Of a stretch of 64,000 bases of DNA, positions 20,318 to 30,750 are shown piece by piece (the first letter of the stretch is position 1; each line of letters opens with the position of its first letter). The notes below the pieces were generated by a model. It was not told the DNA's origin and ran no database searches. It was given only the letters and a program-made list of their open reading frames with translations. The position numbers and the translations under genes were made by a program. Source of the DNA: Phymatolithon calcareum (taxonomy: Eukaryota > Rhodophyta > Florideophyceae > Hapalidiales); NCBI GenBank assembly GCA_977006965.1, contig OZ345373.1, positions 186,001 through 250,000 on the forward strand, in the 5' to 3' direction.

Positions 20318-23300
20318 CTAAAAAGCACTCCGACAAAGCGGACATGCACTGCTATTACTCTTATTAAACCACTTGCAAAGACACTCCGAATGGAACATAT
20401 TCTTACAAGTTCTACACTGCATCTTCGGAAGCGCCGCCGACGAAAGATGAAGCACCGAATAGCAAATCGGACATTCCTCAAGTCCCTGGAAAGTCTTATC
20501 CAAATTCCGCCTCCACAATTCCACCGCCTCCACCAAACTCCCATCCTTATTCCTCAGCAGCGTCGTCATTCCCAGCAAAGTTTTCCTCCATCTTGCTTCA
20601 CTCATTCCCTTCCGGTTCCCCGCCTCAACGGTCACAACTTGCAATGGGAAAGCCGCCGGCAACTGCAGACAAATTTCCAACGTCACATCCGAAAACGTAT
20701 ACGTCGCCGCCACCTCGCGTCCCGCCACCGATCCCCGTGCACGCAATGAGCCTTCACCACCGCCTCCAAACGCTCCCCACGCACGCACCCGTTCAATCTC
20801 CGCCGCCGCCAAGAGTGGTGATATTCGCTCCTCGACAAACGCCTCAGTGGCACGTGCCACTGCGTGTCCCAATCGCCCTGTTCCCAATCGTCGTGACAGC
20901 GCGGGTAGCCGCTGCAGTGCACGTGCAAACGCGGCTCCGGCTGCGGCACCCACCTCGTGCTCGAGCATTTCCCGCTCTGTTAGCTGCACCGCGGACACCG
21001 TCGTGTCGTCCGCGGACTCGCCATTGTTTGGTACTTTCGATATGCGTTTTGAGTGCTGCGCCTGAGCTTTGGCCAGTTGAATGCCCTGCAATTTGCTTGC
21101 AATACTAGCACTGGAGAGAATTTGCGTCGCCGAACTCGCCGCCGCATCCTTCTCCACCAAAGTGCCATAAATTACAATGTTAACACAACGGGCGAAAAAC
21201 TGCTCAAACAGTTCCTCATTGCTGCGTAGATACGAAATGCCAATGCGCCGAAAAGAGAGGTCTTCCCCATTCATTCCGACGTGCGCATCGGAACCATGAT
21301 GTGTGACAAGTTCAAGAAATAGCCGCCAACTTAAAAAGTACCCCAGTTCCTTAAATGACACCGCATCTCCCCCACCTCCACCAGCAATCTCAGCACTACT
21401 ACTGCCTGCTGCAACCTTAGGCCACACCAGTCCCACACGGATAGGCTCCGGGATCATGTTGCGGACTGCCCGTATTTCCTTCCGTTCGTCGGAGAACCCA
21501 TTTTCTGGATACTCCTGTTCCACAACGCGAGGCAGATCGACGCTCGCCGCATGCACAAGGATCACCAATGCCGCGCGCCGCACGTCGCTGCGGGTACTTG
21601 CCAGCAGCGGTACGAGTGCATAAACTTTATCACGACTGAGTGACAGGCCCTCCTTGTGGCTCACGAGGCTTCCTCGTTCTGCGGCCATGACGGCCAGTCC
21701 AGCAAGTCCGCTCGGATTGGCAGGAAGAAGCTCATAGGTTTCGCCATCGTTGAGAGCAGGGAGGAAATTAACCGCCGTCCACGCCCCACGGCGACATATA
21801 TCATCGCAGTCAATTTTTTGGGGAGCCAGTCCGTCCTCATCTGCCTGTACAAGGCTCACAGCGAGCACCCCGAGATTCGCCACAGTGCATTGATTGGTAG
21901 CACGCCTGCTGTCGACGTATTGTGCATCCAACAGTGCGTCTTGCACCGCAAGAGCCCAGAACCGCCACTCGTCCGTGTTGAGCATCCCCTCATCAAGCGC
22001 TTCGATGGCTCGTGACATGAGGACAGCCCCAGCACCGAGCGGGGACGATGACATGGACCCCTTTTTGCCCTTTTTCGATGCCATTGGTATTCGTGACATG
22101 GTTTCATGATAGCGACGAATGGCCCGCAATGCAGTATTCACCAGTTCGACAAGCCATGAGGGAAGATCTGCAAGGGAGGGATCACCATTGGACACGAGGG
22201 AAGCACTTAACAGCATAACCCCAAACTGTGCCAGCTTTGAGTTTGCATCGCGTCTTATCGCCGATGACGCTAGCTCTAATATTTCGCGGAAACAGCCCAA
22301 TGCATCACGCTTCGTGCACGCAGTGCAAATTTCGAGCACCTCTACAGCCAGCACACAAATTTTTGTATCCAGCTCTCCGCTTTTCTGCTCCTGAAACGTA
22401 TCTTTGAGCAGCACAGAGACCGCGTTTTCCGTTAGCATTTCGTCGTCCCGACTTCTCGCCGTACTTGTCGTCGTAGTCCGAGCGATGATTCGAAGAAGCA
22501 GGCGATCACGATCACGAAATGTGCGCTTAATCGCTTCGGTCACGAGGTCGGCACGAAAGGCGCTTGAAAGGGAATCAATATGCTCTTCCATTTGTTCACA
22601 CGAGTCGTCATCCATGGTTGCTGGGCGAATGCTAAGAACGCCATAACTGTCCAGAAAGCGCGGGGCGTCAAACTTGGTCACGTCCAAGCCACCGTACAAC
22701 TTTTCCAGAGGGATGTGCTGTACAATTGCAGCAAGAAAAGAAGAGGGGAACCCAATCGAGTTTTTCGCGGCATCGCCAAACCGATCCAGTAACACCGCGT
22801 GTGTTGACACCAAACTTTGCGGTACATCCCCGCACATGGCTTCGACAGCTTTGTTCCACCGTGTTACCAATCCTTCTAGTTCGGCACCCGGTCTCAAAAC
22901 AGCACCCTCCAGCTCGTCCAGAACAGTGGTTGCATACAAATTGCGAGTAGACTCCTCGACGCCTTGCATAAACGCAACAGCAACGGCCGCAACTTCAGAT
23001 GAACCCCACACAATGACTGTCCCAACAAAGGCCACAACACACGACAAGCGTTCATGTTCATCCACTGGTGCATTCAACACAGCAGCGACAACTGGTCCCA
23101 CAATCCGATCGCCCTTCCGCACGCAGTCTGAGATAGAAACAAGCGCAGCCCGAAAAGACACGTCCGATACAGATGCGCCCCCACCCGCTCGCAACATGGC
23201 CGCCAGAAGCCCCACGGCGGCACCAGACGCAGGCGCGAGAAGTTGCACATCGCGTGCCGCGCGAGCGCACAGAGTTTCCATTCCCGGGCCCGCAATTGGA

Positions 23301-25342
23301 GCCCAGGCAGAGCCGCCAGTGGAAAGTTCGCCATCGGGGCGCGAGATCGCATGAGCTTCGATCATCGCAGCCATCGTTCTGTATAGAATTGCTTGATCCT
23401 CGAAAGCATCCGACAGCAACCGCGCAACCTCTCCTGGTGCGTCCTTGTCCGTCGCCAAGACGTCACTCGGGTAAGAAGCCCATGCGAGAACTGCGCCAGC
23501 AGCAGCGGGATTTTCTTCGGCATGTTCCACAGCGTACATGACGCATTTTTCCTTCAACACCACACTATCGTCCCCATCAAGACCGGGCACCATTGCGACA
23601 GAGTCTGCCAGCGCCTGCAGCAGTGCCGGTGATTGCGCGCTCTGCTTCGCTTCCGGTTCCTCGGGTGCAGCATCTACAGGACTAATGGTCTGCATGACTA
23701 CATCCCTCGCCAAAGTCTGAGCGCACATAGAACCAATAATACCCTTCAGCAGTAGCGCGTAACGTGCGCCCAGCCGCGACTCATCTTGCGTACCCGCTCG
23801 CAACTCGGCAAGCAATACAACGGCCGCACCAGCAGGAGCGGAAGGGGCAGTGACGTCTTCTAGCGCGGAAAGCGCACTCGCCAGTTTTTCCAGCGCGTGT
23901 GCCGCGAGGTCCACAGGGGCAAATGCCGGACGGCGGCTACTTGCGGAACGGGATGCCGTGACAGGTCGCTTGGCGCACGGCACGAGAGTGCCGGAGATCA
24001 GTGCGCGCAAGACCGAAGCGAGATGACGTGTCCCGATACGAACAAGAAGAGCGTCAAAATCGTCAGGGATCCACTTGCGAGCGCCCTTAAGATAAACATA
24101 GCGCGTACACTCTAGATAAGCCGGTAGGATGCGAAGGGCTTCTGACACAGACGCGGACTGCATCTCCCTTTCATCGTCTTCGTCACGAAGACCAAGCATG
24201 TCCCGCAGGGCGAGAAGCACCGCCTCGGCCGCCTGTGCCGCCGCCGCAGACGGCCCGGGCAGCGCCGCAAAGAGCGGAAGTAGCGCGTCTAGCGGCGCAG
24301 ACACCGTGCGCGACCGCACAGCCTCAACCAGCGCCTCACGCAGCCCTGGAAGCTCATCCCCGAACGCCTGCGTCCCCCATCCGCCAGCAAACAGCACCAG
24401 GAGAAGGTCCCACGCGGCCGGCTCGACGGGTAGGGAAGCAAGTGCAATCTCGCCGAATTGCTCAGCGCGATACTGCTGTGCCTCCGTCGCGGTCGCCGGG
24501 TCGGTTGCAGAAAGCAGTGCGACAGCAGCACGACACACAGGTCCCGGAGCACAGAGCTTATTCTTCGCCGAGGGCATATCGACAGCGATTGCGTGTAAAG
24601 GTCGCGAGAAATCGTCCACGAATTCCGCCATCAACTCCGGTCTACCAACATCCTTGTGCGCCGGCCAGGCAACAACTGCGCCGATGCGTGCGGCACGATC
24701 TGCAAACGTCGACGCACTGTCAGTAGAGAGCGCGGCAAACTCAGCAAAGCAAAACTCGCGCAACGCCGGAGCGACAAATTCTGCAAAGCGCGCGCGCTGC
24801 CGCTCGGCCGGGAAGGCGGCGACGATGGAGTCGCGTGCAGCCGCCGAAACGGAGGCGGCCGGATCTGCGCATGCGGCAATCCAGTGCGGCGCAAGCTCCG
24901 GTAGCGCGTTCTTGCACAGAGCGCGAAAGCGCTGCGCGGACGCGGCGGCAATATGTAGCGCTCCGCAGCGGGCGCGGGGATGTCCGTCCGCGACGAGGGC
25001 TGAGAAGACCTCGGCAAAGCGCGCGAGAAAAGGACCCCCGGCGCCTTCGGGCGCTTCACGGACGGCGCTGTCGAGCTCGGAGAGAGCACGCAGACGCGTG
25101 GTGGCGTCGCGCTTCCCGAGTTTTTTCAGGAGATTTAGTGCGGATGCATCCCATTCCGGAATGTCGGCCGGCAGCTGCGCGGCGGATGCGGACGGCATTG
25201 GTGCTGGGGCTGGGTTGAAGACGGTGGACGCGGGCTCGGGGTCAGGTTCCGGCGGCGGAGCAGCCGCCGCGGCTGCGGCACGGGCAGCAGCGCGCTTTTT
25301 GCGCATTTTGGATGACAGCGAGGTGTGCCCTTGGCGCGGCAT
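20318..25342 (-). CDS. LTN1: listerin-type E3 ubiquitin ligase (ribosome-associated quality control)
   Basis: The protein has 1674 residues in one uninterrupted 5-kb frame. Listerin binds 60S subunits carrying stalled nascent chains and ubiquitinates the chain. After a disordered Ala/Pro-rich start, residues 71-90 (LLKKLGKRDATTRLRALSEL) match the conserved N-terminal helix pair of listerins. The middle is all-helical HEAT/ARM-like sequence. Near the C-terminus a RWD-like segment (EICLQLPAAFPLQVVTVEAG) precedes the RING at 1624-1674 (CPICYSVLHL, CRTCKNMFHSECL, CPLCRSAF), the usual listerin ending. Length is close to animal listerins. The N-terminal ATG is the only one before the conserved block. 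Antisense open frames of up to 410 codons over this gene are GC-driven shadows. Confidence 0.95.
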   Translation of the reverse strand: MPRQGHTSLSSKMRKKRAAARAAAAAAAPPPEPDPEPASTVFNPAPAPMPSASAAQLPADIPEWDASALNLLKKLGKRDATTRLRALSELDSAVREAPEGAGGPFLARFAEVFSALVADGHPRARCGALHIAAASAQRFRALCKNALPELAPHWIAACADPAASVSAAARDSIVAAFPAERQRARFAEFVAPALREFCFAEFAALSTDSASTFADRAARIGAVVAWPAHKDVGRPELMAEFVDDFSRPLHAIAVDMPSAKNKLCAPGPVCRAAVALLSATDPATATEAQQYRAEQFGEIALASLPVEPAAWDLLLVLFAGGWGTQAFGDELPGLREALVEAVRSRTVSAPLDALLPLFAALPGPSAAAAQAAEAVLLALRDMLGLRDEDDEREMQSASVSEALRILPAYLECTRYVYLKGARKWIPDDFDALLVRIGTRHLASVLRALISGTLVPCAKRPVTASRSASSRRPAFAPVDLAAHALEKLASALSALEDVTAPSAPAGAAVVLLAELRAGTQDESRLGARYALLLKGIIGSMCAQTLARDVVMQTISPVDAAPEEPEAKQSAQSPALLQALADSVAMVPGLDGDDSVVLKEKCVMYAVEHAEENPAAAGAVLAWASYPSDVLATDKDAPGEVARLLSDAFEDQAILYRTMAAMIEAHAISRPDGELSTGGSAWAPIAGPGMETLCARAARDVQLLAPASGAAVGLLAAMLRAGGGASVSDVSFRAALVSISDCVRKGDRIVGPVVAAVLNAPVDEHERLSCVVAFVGTVIVWGSSEVAAVAVAFMQGVEESTRNLYATTVLDELEGAVLRPGAELEGLVTRWNKAVEAMCGDVPQSLVSTHAVLLDRFGDAAKNSIGFPSSFLAAIVQHIPLEKLYGGLDVTKFDAPRFLDSYGVLSIRPATMDDDSCEQMEEHIDSLSSAFRADLVTEAIKRTFRDRDRLLLRIIARTTTTSTARSRDDEMLTENAVSVLLKDTFQEQKSGELDTKICVLAVEVLEICTACTKRDALGCFREILELASSAIRRDANSKLAQFGVMLLSASLVSNGDPSLADLPSWLVELVNTALRAIRRYHETMSRIPMASKKGKKGSMSSSPLGAGAVLMSRAIEALDEGMLNTDEWRFWALAVQDALLDAQYVDSRRATNQCTVANLGVLAVSLVQADEDGLAPQKIDCDDICRRGAWTAVNFLPALNDGETYELLPANPSGLAGLAVMAAERGSLVSHKEGLSLSRDKVYALVPLLASTRSDVRRAALVILVHAASVDLPRVVEQEYPENGFSDERKEIRAVRNMIPEPIRVGLVWPKVAAGSSSAEIAGGGGGDAVSFKELGYFLSWRLFLELVTHHGSDAHVGMNGEDLSFRRIGISYLRSNEELFEQFFARCVNIVIYGTLVEKDAAASSATQILSSASIASKLQGIQLAKAQAQHSKRISKVPNNGESADDTTVSAVQLTEREMLEHEVGAAAGAAFARALQRLPALSRRLGTGRLGHAVARATEAFVEERISPLLAAAEIERVRAWGAFGGGGEGSLRARGSVAGREVAATYTFSDVTLEICLQLPAAFPLQVVTVEAGNRKGMSEARWRKTLLGMTTLLRNKDGSLVEAVELWRRNLDKTFQGLEECPICYSVLHLSSAALPKMQCRTCKNMFHSECLCKWFNKSNSSACPLCRSAF

Positions 25343-26338
25343 TTTGGGGTCGAGGGATTGAAGGGGGACGATGGGCGATGAGGAACGGTGGGGCGTGGAT
25401 CAAGAGGTACTGTACTGTAGTCCAGTGCGAAGGTAAGAGGCAATCAATCACGGCGGACGACTTGGGAGGTGAAACTACGACGAGTTCATTACCGACACTA
25501 TCATACACGCTGTTTTAATGACGCTACATACAGGTGTAAAGTACCCCAGCGATGCATAATATGATTAGAAGAACTTGACTTCCAATCAAATGGTGTATCG
25601 GTCTTGGGTGGCGATCAAGATCAGATCAAAAACGGATGAAGTTGAGATCTGATTACCAACTGCGGTTGGCGAACACGAACTCTTTACGAAAAACGACACA
25701 TTATTGATGGAGCCCAGTCGACGGTCTGACTAATAATTAGCCCAGACGTTAAGAAAGAGACTATGAGAGACCATTGCGTACGGCGGCCTGACCTGGCAGC
25801 ACGCATGTTGGCAACCAAACTCACCAGACGATCAGCGGTACTTGCTACAGTAGATGGCCCCATAGGATGATCATAAAATATGCTAAAATTACGATGCAGA
25901 TGCACCGACGCGAACGCTAGAAACTCTGTTGTACTGACCTAATCATCTTGAAACGCTCACGACTTGTGCGGTGTCAAGCCTGTTGTTCGAAAGGCAACAA
26001 ACTTTCCCGAACGTCCCGCAGGGCGTTTCGCGTACTTTGGCGCATTCGAGAGACCAAACCACAGGCATTGTTTAAACTTTACACGACCGCAGTGTGCAAC
26101 GCAATGCGTCACTTTCGAAAGCAAAATAGGCATCTGTAACCGCTTACACAATTGGGTTTTTGCTGCTGTACTCCTGTCTACGGCACATCATCAGTCCTGA
26201 GTATATTTGCTTTAAACCGCACATCTACTCAACACTCACATACCTCTCGCTTGATCTTTATAATCGCCGAACAACCACCTTTTCAATCGAATCAACTGAA
26301 CAAATAGGCCGATCACTTGTTAAAGTGCAACTCTTGCC
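25343..26338. other. intergenic, no supported gene
   Basis: This holds the promoter of listerin (minus strand) and of the Lys/Gly-rich protein gene (plus strand). A tactgtactgta motif occurs near 25408 and resembles the ends of small transposons seen elsewhere in the window. A TATA-like sequence (ctttataat) lies about 80 bp before the next ATG. Confidence 0.45.
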
Positions 26339-27241
26339 ATGGAAAAGAAGAAATCATCCTGTTCGCCAACCATGTCCAGTGAAACCGAAACTCGCAAAGA
26401 CTCCATATGTCCCTCATTACCGCCTTCAACTAGTCCGCCGACGTCGCAAAAATCGGCGCCTTCCACGAAGAAAGGAGGCCAAAGCGGCACCGTGACGTTT
26501 GCCCCATCTCTGGAAGACTCCACGTGGGACAAACCCAAGAACGACACTCACAAGAATGGAAATAAGACTGGTAACCAAGGCGGAAAGAAGGGAGGGAAAA
26601 ACGGTGGAAACAAGGGCGGTGGCAGTGGTGGTGGTGGCGGCAATCAAGGGGGGAAGAAAGGTGCTAAGGGAGGGCCAATCGAATGCGAAGGTTGCCCAAA
26701 TTGCCAAGACAAGGACAAGAAGAATGGAAAGATTGGCGAAGGAAAGGATAGCAAACCATCGTCGTGTGCCCCGACGACCAAAACAGGCAACGAGTCGACG
26801 AAAAAGAATGGTGCTGCTAGTAAAAATGATACAAAGGCCACCTCTTGCGCACCGACGACGAAGACGGACAACGGGTCAAAGAAGAAGGGATGCGGTAACA
26901 AGAAAAACGAAACCAAGGATACCAAAGCCACCTCGTGCGCCACCACAACTAAGACCGACAACGGGTCGAAGAAGAATGGAGCCGGGAACAAGAATGCAAA
27001 GGGCGCTTCATGTGCACCAGCGACGAAGAACGAGGATAGCACCAGATGTGACGGTGGTAAGAATGGAGGGGGAAAGAATGGTGCTGCTTCTACTTGTGGC
27101 GGCGGTGGGACTCCGGAGTCGGTCTGTCTCGCTAATGCGCATCGCATGAGGCTTGTGGTGAAATGCAAGTGCGGTGCGAATCACTGCGAGCTGCCGATGG
27201 GAGAGCTTAAGAACATGAAGCAGAACGGGAAAAAGAAATAG
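26339..27241 (+). CDS. lysine/glycine/asparagine-rich disordered repeat protein, unknown
   Basis: The 300 residues are almost entirely low complexity. Residues 70-120 are glycine/lysine/asparagine repeats (GGKKGGKNGGNKGGG). Residues 140-230 contain four or five imperfect copies of a roughly 25-30-residue unit of the form SCAPTTKTDNGSKKNG. Cysteines are sparse but regular, one per repeat, plus CEGCPNC, and the C-terminus is a more ordered block (MRLVVKCKCGANHCELPMG). No signal peptide is visible. The high positive charge could favour binding of nucleic acid or sulphated polysaccharide, but that is inference. The repeat and the defined C-terminal block argue against a random open frame. The antisense open frame at 26644-27168 is a shadow. 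Confidence 0.6.
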   Translation: MEKKKSSCSPTMSSETETRKDSICPSLPPSTSPPTSQKSAPSTKKGGQSGTVTFAPSLEDSTWDKPKNDTHKNGNKTGNQGGKKGGKNGGNKGGGSGGGGGNQGGKKGAKGGPIECEGCPNCQDKDKKNGKIGEGKDSKPSSCAPTTKTGNESTKKNGAASKNDTKATSCAPTTKTDNGSKKKGCGNKKNETKDTKATSCATTTKTDNGSKKNGAGNKNAKGASCAPATKNEDSTRCDGGKNGGGKNGAASTCGGGGTPESVCLANAHRMRLVVKCKCGANHCELPMGELKNMKQNGKKK

Positions 27242-27391
27242 ACTACTTCTCGCAGTCACTTTGGCTTGCCGCTGAAAAGTGAAGATGCTTGATGCCCGAA
27301 TAAAACCGTATAGATCCAATTTTATTGCTTGTCCTCTGAAAACATCGATTGGCAGATGGCGACGCACTGCCTGCCATCGACAAACCCTCGT

Positions 27392-27659
27392 CTTGTCAAC
27401 CGGCTGAGGGGGAAGACATCGGCTTCCTCTTGCAACTGATTGCTTCTATGTCATCCCTAGGGATGACATAGCAGCTTTGATAGGACACTCGTACGAAATC
27501 CTTATTTTCCACTTGTTTCTCAGCCGGTTGACAAGCGTGTTGTGCACCGTACTCTCGGGATGACAATCGCCCTCAGGCCATGATATTCGGACCTCGGCTG
27601 CGCCTCGGTTGAATATCATGCCCTCGGGCTCATGTCATCCCTCGCAGCCGGTGCACAAC
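27392..27659. repeat. nested inverted-repeat cluster
   Basis: Perfect inverted repeats are nested or adjacent. They are 17 bp at 27392-27408 / 27519-27535 (cttgtcaaccggctgag), a 24-bp palindrome at 27447-27470 (half-site tatgtcatccct), 11 bp at 27539-27549 / 27649-27659 (gttgtgcaccg), 8 bp at 27557-27564 / 27634-27641, and 10 bp at 27579-27588 / 27611-27620 (catgatattc). The second group folds into one long stem with a short loop. The word gtcatccc recurs in both groups. This is probably a small foldback element or two related elements; no coding is present. Confidence 0.8.
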
Positions 27660-29698
27660 CCCCACATGCTCACAACACTTGCTTGCTAGTGTTTTGATTG
27701 TGCAAAACCAATAGGTCACCAATGCAAACATTCGCGTAGCAATAACAGAATCGTGCGGGTGTGGGGCTGTTTTGTCCCTCTTACGCGCGCGAAGGACTGC
27801 CAGAGGTCCGATCAATATAGTTGCTGTAGATTGCTATATGAAGCGCACTATGGAATAGTTTTTGTTCATGACCTGAGTCTGTATTAAGATAACAATCCAC
27901 GGGATTGGCTGAAGGGACGTCGACGCGATACCTTCACTGTCCCTAAGCTGGCATCTAGGGATATCGATTGCTGTGACCCTTCCTGAGCACCGCTATCCCT
28001 GCCAGTAGACGACTCTTCCGTGTGGGTGCCGGAAGGTCCACGCAGAAGAGAGGCCTATCGGAGTTTCTGGTAAGCCGTAATCCAATCAAGGTGTTGGTTT
28101 TTGCATATCTTGTGATTACCTGAACACTGGGGTCTTCCTCCTGCCTTTGCTACATTGTTAATCGACTTGATTACTACTTAAGTACAAGAAAGGCAGCGCC
28201 ATCGGAAACGAGCAACCGCATGGCGACCTAGCCTCTCAATCTCTCCTGTTCGCAACGTTACCATCGTTCCCATATTTTCCTTCACCCTGACACGCCGTGA
28301 GGCGTTACAAGGCGCACGAGTGCTTCGTCCTCTTTCTTCGCATCTTGGCCCTTCGCATACAGCTCTTCAGATGCGCATAGGGATTCTTGAATCTGCTCTT
28401 GTCCAGGAAGGAGGTGTGATGCAGTACGGGCCGTCGAGGATGGAAACAGGAATGCAACGTAACTCCCTTGCCTTTTTATTCAGGACAAGAGCTAGTGGAC
28501 CATTTATAGGGAAGAAACCCACAGTTCGGGTTATGGAAAGCGGAACGGTAAAGTGGAATGGGAGCACACCCAGATTAGGTGTCAACAGGAAATTCGAATT
28601 CTTGGGTAGCAGTGATTCGAATTTGGGAAACGTCCGAAAAACAGAGGACGGTATATGCCTCATGTACGGCACGTGGATTCAGCATAAACATTTTCCCACA
28701 GATTACGTGGAGGAGGATCGAGGCGGTTAGAGGTAGCTGTAATTGTTTACGGCATGATAGGACGCAACTGCAATCGGATACTCTGTCTTCGGGCACTGAT
28801 ACTTGACGTATACCTTTTCGATTCGGCGATTGCTTGTTTCGTCGAGAAAAAGCGTTCCTCTTTTCCGAGGCAGGTCATAAGTGCCTGGACTGTGTCCTTT
28901 GGGATCAATTTTTTTGATATCGGCGTACTCATCGTAGAAGGTTGTCGCGTTTGTCTTGGAGAACGAGTCGACGAGATCGATAGCAATGATCCCTTCACAA
29001 TTTCTTTATAATATTTGCAATCGCAGCACATTGCATCTCCTTCTCGATACAAATCTGTATGAGCGAAAGCACCAGCCTCTCAAAATGGTAGTCAGTGCTC
29101 GCTAAGCCGGTCGCACCGAGCCGTCTGTGGTCCCCATGCAAAGTTTACACGCGAACATCTACAGTTTTGTCTGACCGAATGAGTAAAACGACCATCTTGC
29201 ATTTCGTTAAGTGTTTTACCGCGAGCGTTGGTGATTGTCGAATATTGTGGCACCAGACCGAACGACGCGGGGATAAGAGTCGTGGTTGGATAGAAGCTCT
29301 TGCGCGAACGTGTGCGTCACCACGCTGTACTGGGAACTCATCGCTCTTGCGGCGACCGCCGTGCGGTCTGGGACGAATCCAGCCTTGCTTGTCAGCTTGG
29401 GAGGTGGAGGGAACTATCACGGATTGCAGACGAAGAATGGCTTGAATGACATGGCTGGTCCTGCGAGGACGATGTGGTTTGCTCTCCACTCCTAGTTTTT
29501 GAGATGCTTCTACTGTTCTACAACGCTGCGATACACTCTGCTGTACTGTAATGAAAACGGGGAGGAGCACAACTGTATCATACAGTACCTACGAGTTTAC
29601 ATCAGATGATCTGGCGCGTCGCTTCTGGCGTTCATTGACGGCGCAAATCACAAGGCTGTTTCCTTGACAAACATGGCATCGACTGCCTCGTTCACCAA
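27660..29698. other. intergenic, no supported gene
   Basis: A 136-codon plus-strand frame at 28320-28730 and minus-strand frames at 28367-29052 and 29145-29570 overlap and show no recognised motif. I do not call them as genes. Confidence 0.4.
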
Positions 29699-30346
29699 TT
29701 AGCCTCCGGAGATGTGGGCATGCTTTAGTTGGAGAAGCGACAATTGCGCTAAATCAAAGTTGGTCAACGCCCCGGGATCCACCATTTCTTCCATCAATTC
29801 ACCGTCGATGCTGGTCAAGGAATGTGGATCCACGTAGCCTAGATTGGTGTCTTCGACCTTCATGTACGAGCCGGGTGCGTGCTTCACGCCGTCGACATCT
29901 CCGGCAATCTCTCGTTTGACGATTCGTACTTCGCTGCCGTTTCTTGTTTTGGTGACGTTGGGTGAAATTTGTATCTGGGATCGTGCCAAGCAAGTTTGTC
30001 GCTTGCACCAAGTCATTTGAGCAGCATCAGTGGATCGTTTAATTTTCGATCTGCCCATGGCAATTGCATACCGCGGCCATGACATTTGCAGAGCCCTCCA
30101 CGAGAAGTCAGTCAGGTCGTGAGTGTGGGTTTGCAAGGTGTAAATCATGGTCAGTTTTTCGAGCAACGTGCCCTGCCGGAAATACAAATCCCAAGCCCCT
30201 GAAAATTTTCGTTTGGTGGACTGCTCCAGCGCGCCAACAGAGTGCGTATTATCGAAAATTAGATTGCTGAAGATCTGCGCGACGACAGCCGATTTGACCC
30301 TCGAGAGCAGTTGCAAAACGTTGTGCTTGCGCTCCAATAGGACCAT
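29699..30346 (-). CDS. hypothetical protein, 5' end uncertain
   Basis: From the first ATG this frame encodes 215 residues, but protein-like sequence in the same frame continues upstream to a stop near 30462 without another ATG (for example EYGDRGTYARVADENFGTLD). So either the real start lies in an upstream exon or the gene is truncated. The C-terminal half has a charged, acidic section (MKVEDTNLGYVDPHSLTSID) and ends in LSLLQLKHAHISGG. No family is recognised. It lies just downstream of, and on the same strand as, the Sel1-repeat gene. Confidence 0.4.
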   Translation of the reverse strand: MVLLERKHNVLQLLSRVKSAVVAQIFSNLIFDNTHSVGALEQSTKRKFSGAWDLYFRQGTLLEKLTMIYTLQTHTHDLTDFSWRALQMSWPRYAIAMGRSKIKRSTDAAQMTWCKRQTCLARSQIQISPNVTKTRNGSEVRIVKREIAGDVDGVKHAPGSYMKVEDTNLGYVDPHSLTSIDGELMEEMVDPGALTNFDLAQLSLLQLKHAHISGG

Positions 30347-30750
30347 GTCAATGACAAGTCCGTTCTTAACGTCCAGGGTGCCGAAATTTTCATCTGCGAC
30401 TCGCGCATACGTGCCTCTATCACCATATTCAATGATCGTTGAGACATGATTTACGCCCGCATTGTGTTGTCTTTAACCGTGGCGTCATATCACAAGTCTG
30501 GCGGGTGCGAACTCATCGATCGGTCGTCATGGTGAAAAGCTCAGGCGTGTTTCATGGGCCATCCCATCAAGCAGTGTGGGCAATTTGCTGGGCGGCAGTG
30601 ACTGCAAGTCAGGCGCGCGAGGGTTTGAATTTGCGGCGAGCGAGAGGCGAAATGGCAATGAATATCGCAGGGCTACCGCATTGCGAGAAGCAAAGTGAGC
30701 GACGAGCGAGAAGATCATCCTGGGGCTGGTGCTGTATCGACAATGCTGTC

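Noticed and set aside
20593-21108. 171-codon plus-strand frame, proline/arginine-rich, over listerin C-terminus
   Set aside because: Shadow frame; the minus strand encodes the RWD and RING regions.
24129-25361. 410-codon plus-strand frame over the start of listerin
   Set aside because: Alanine/serine/arginine-rich shadow of a GC-rich coding region; the minus-strand product is unmistakable.
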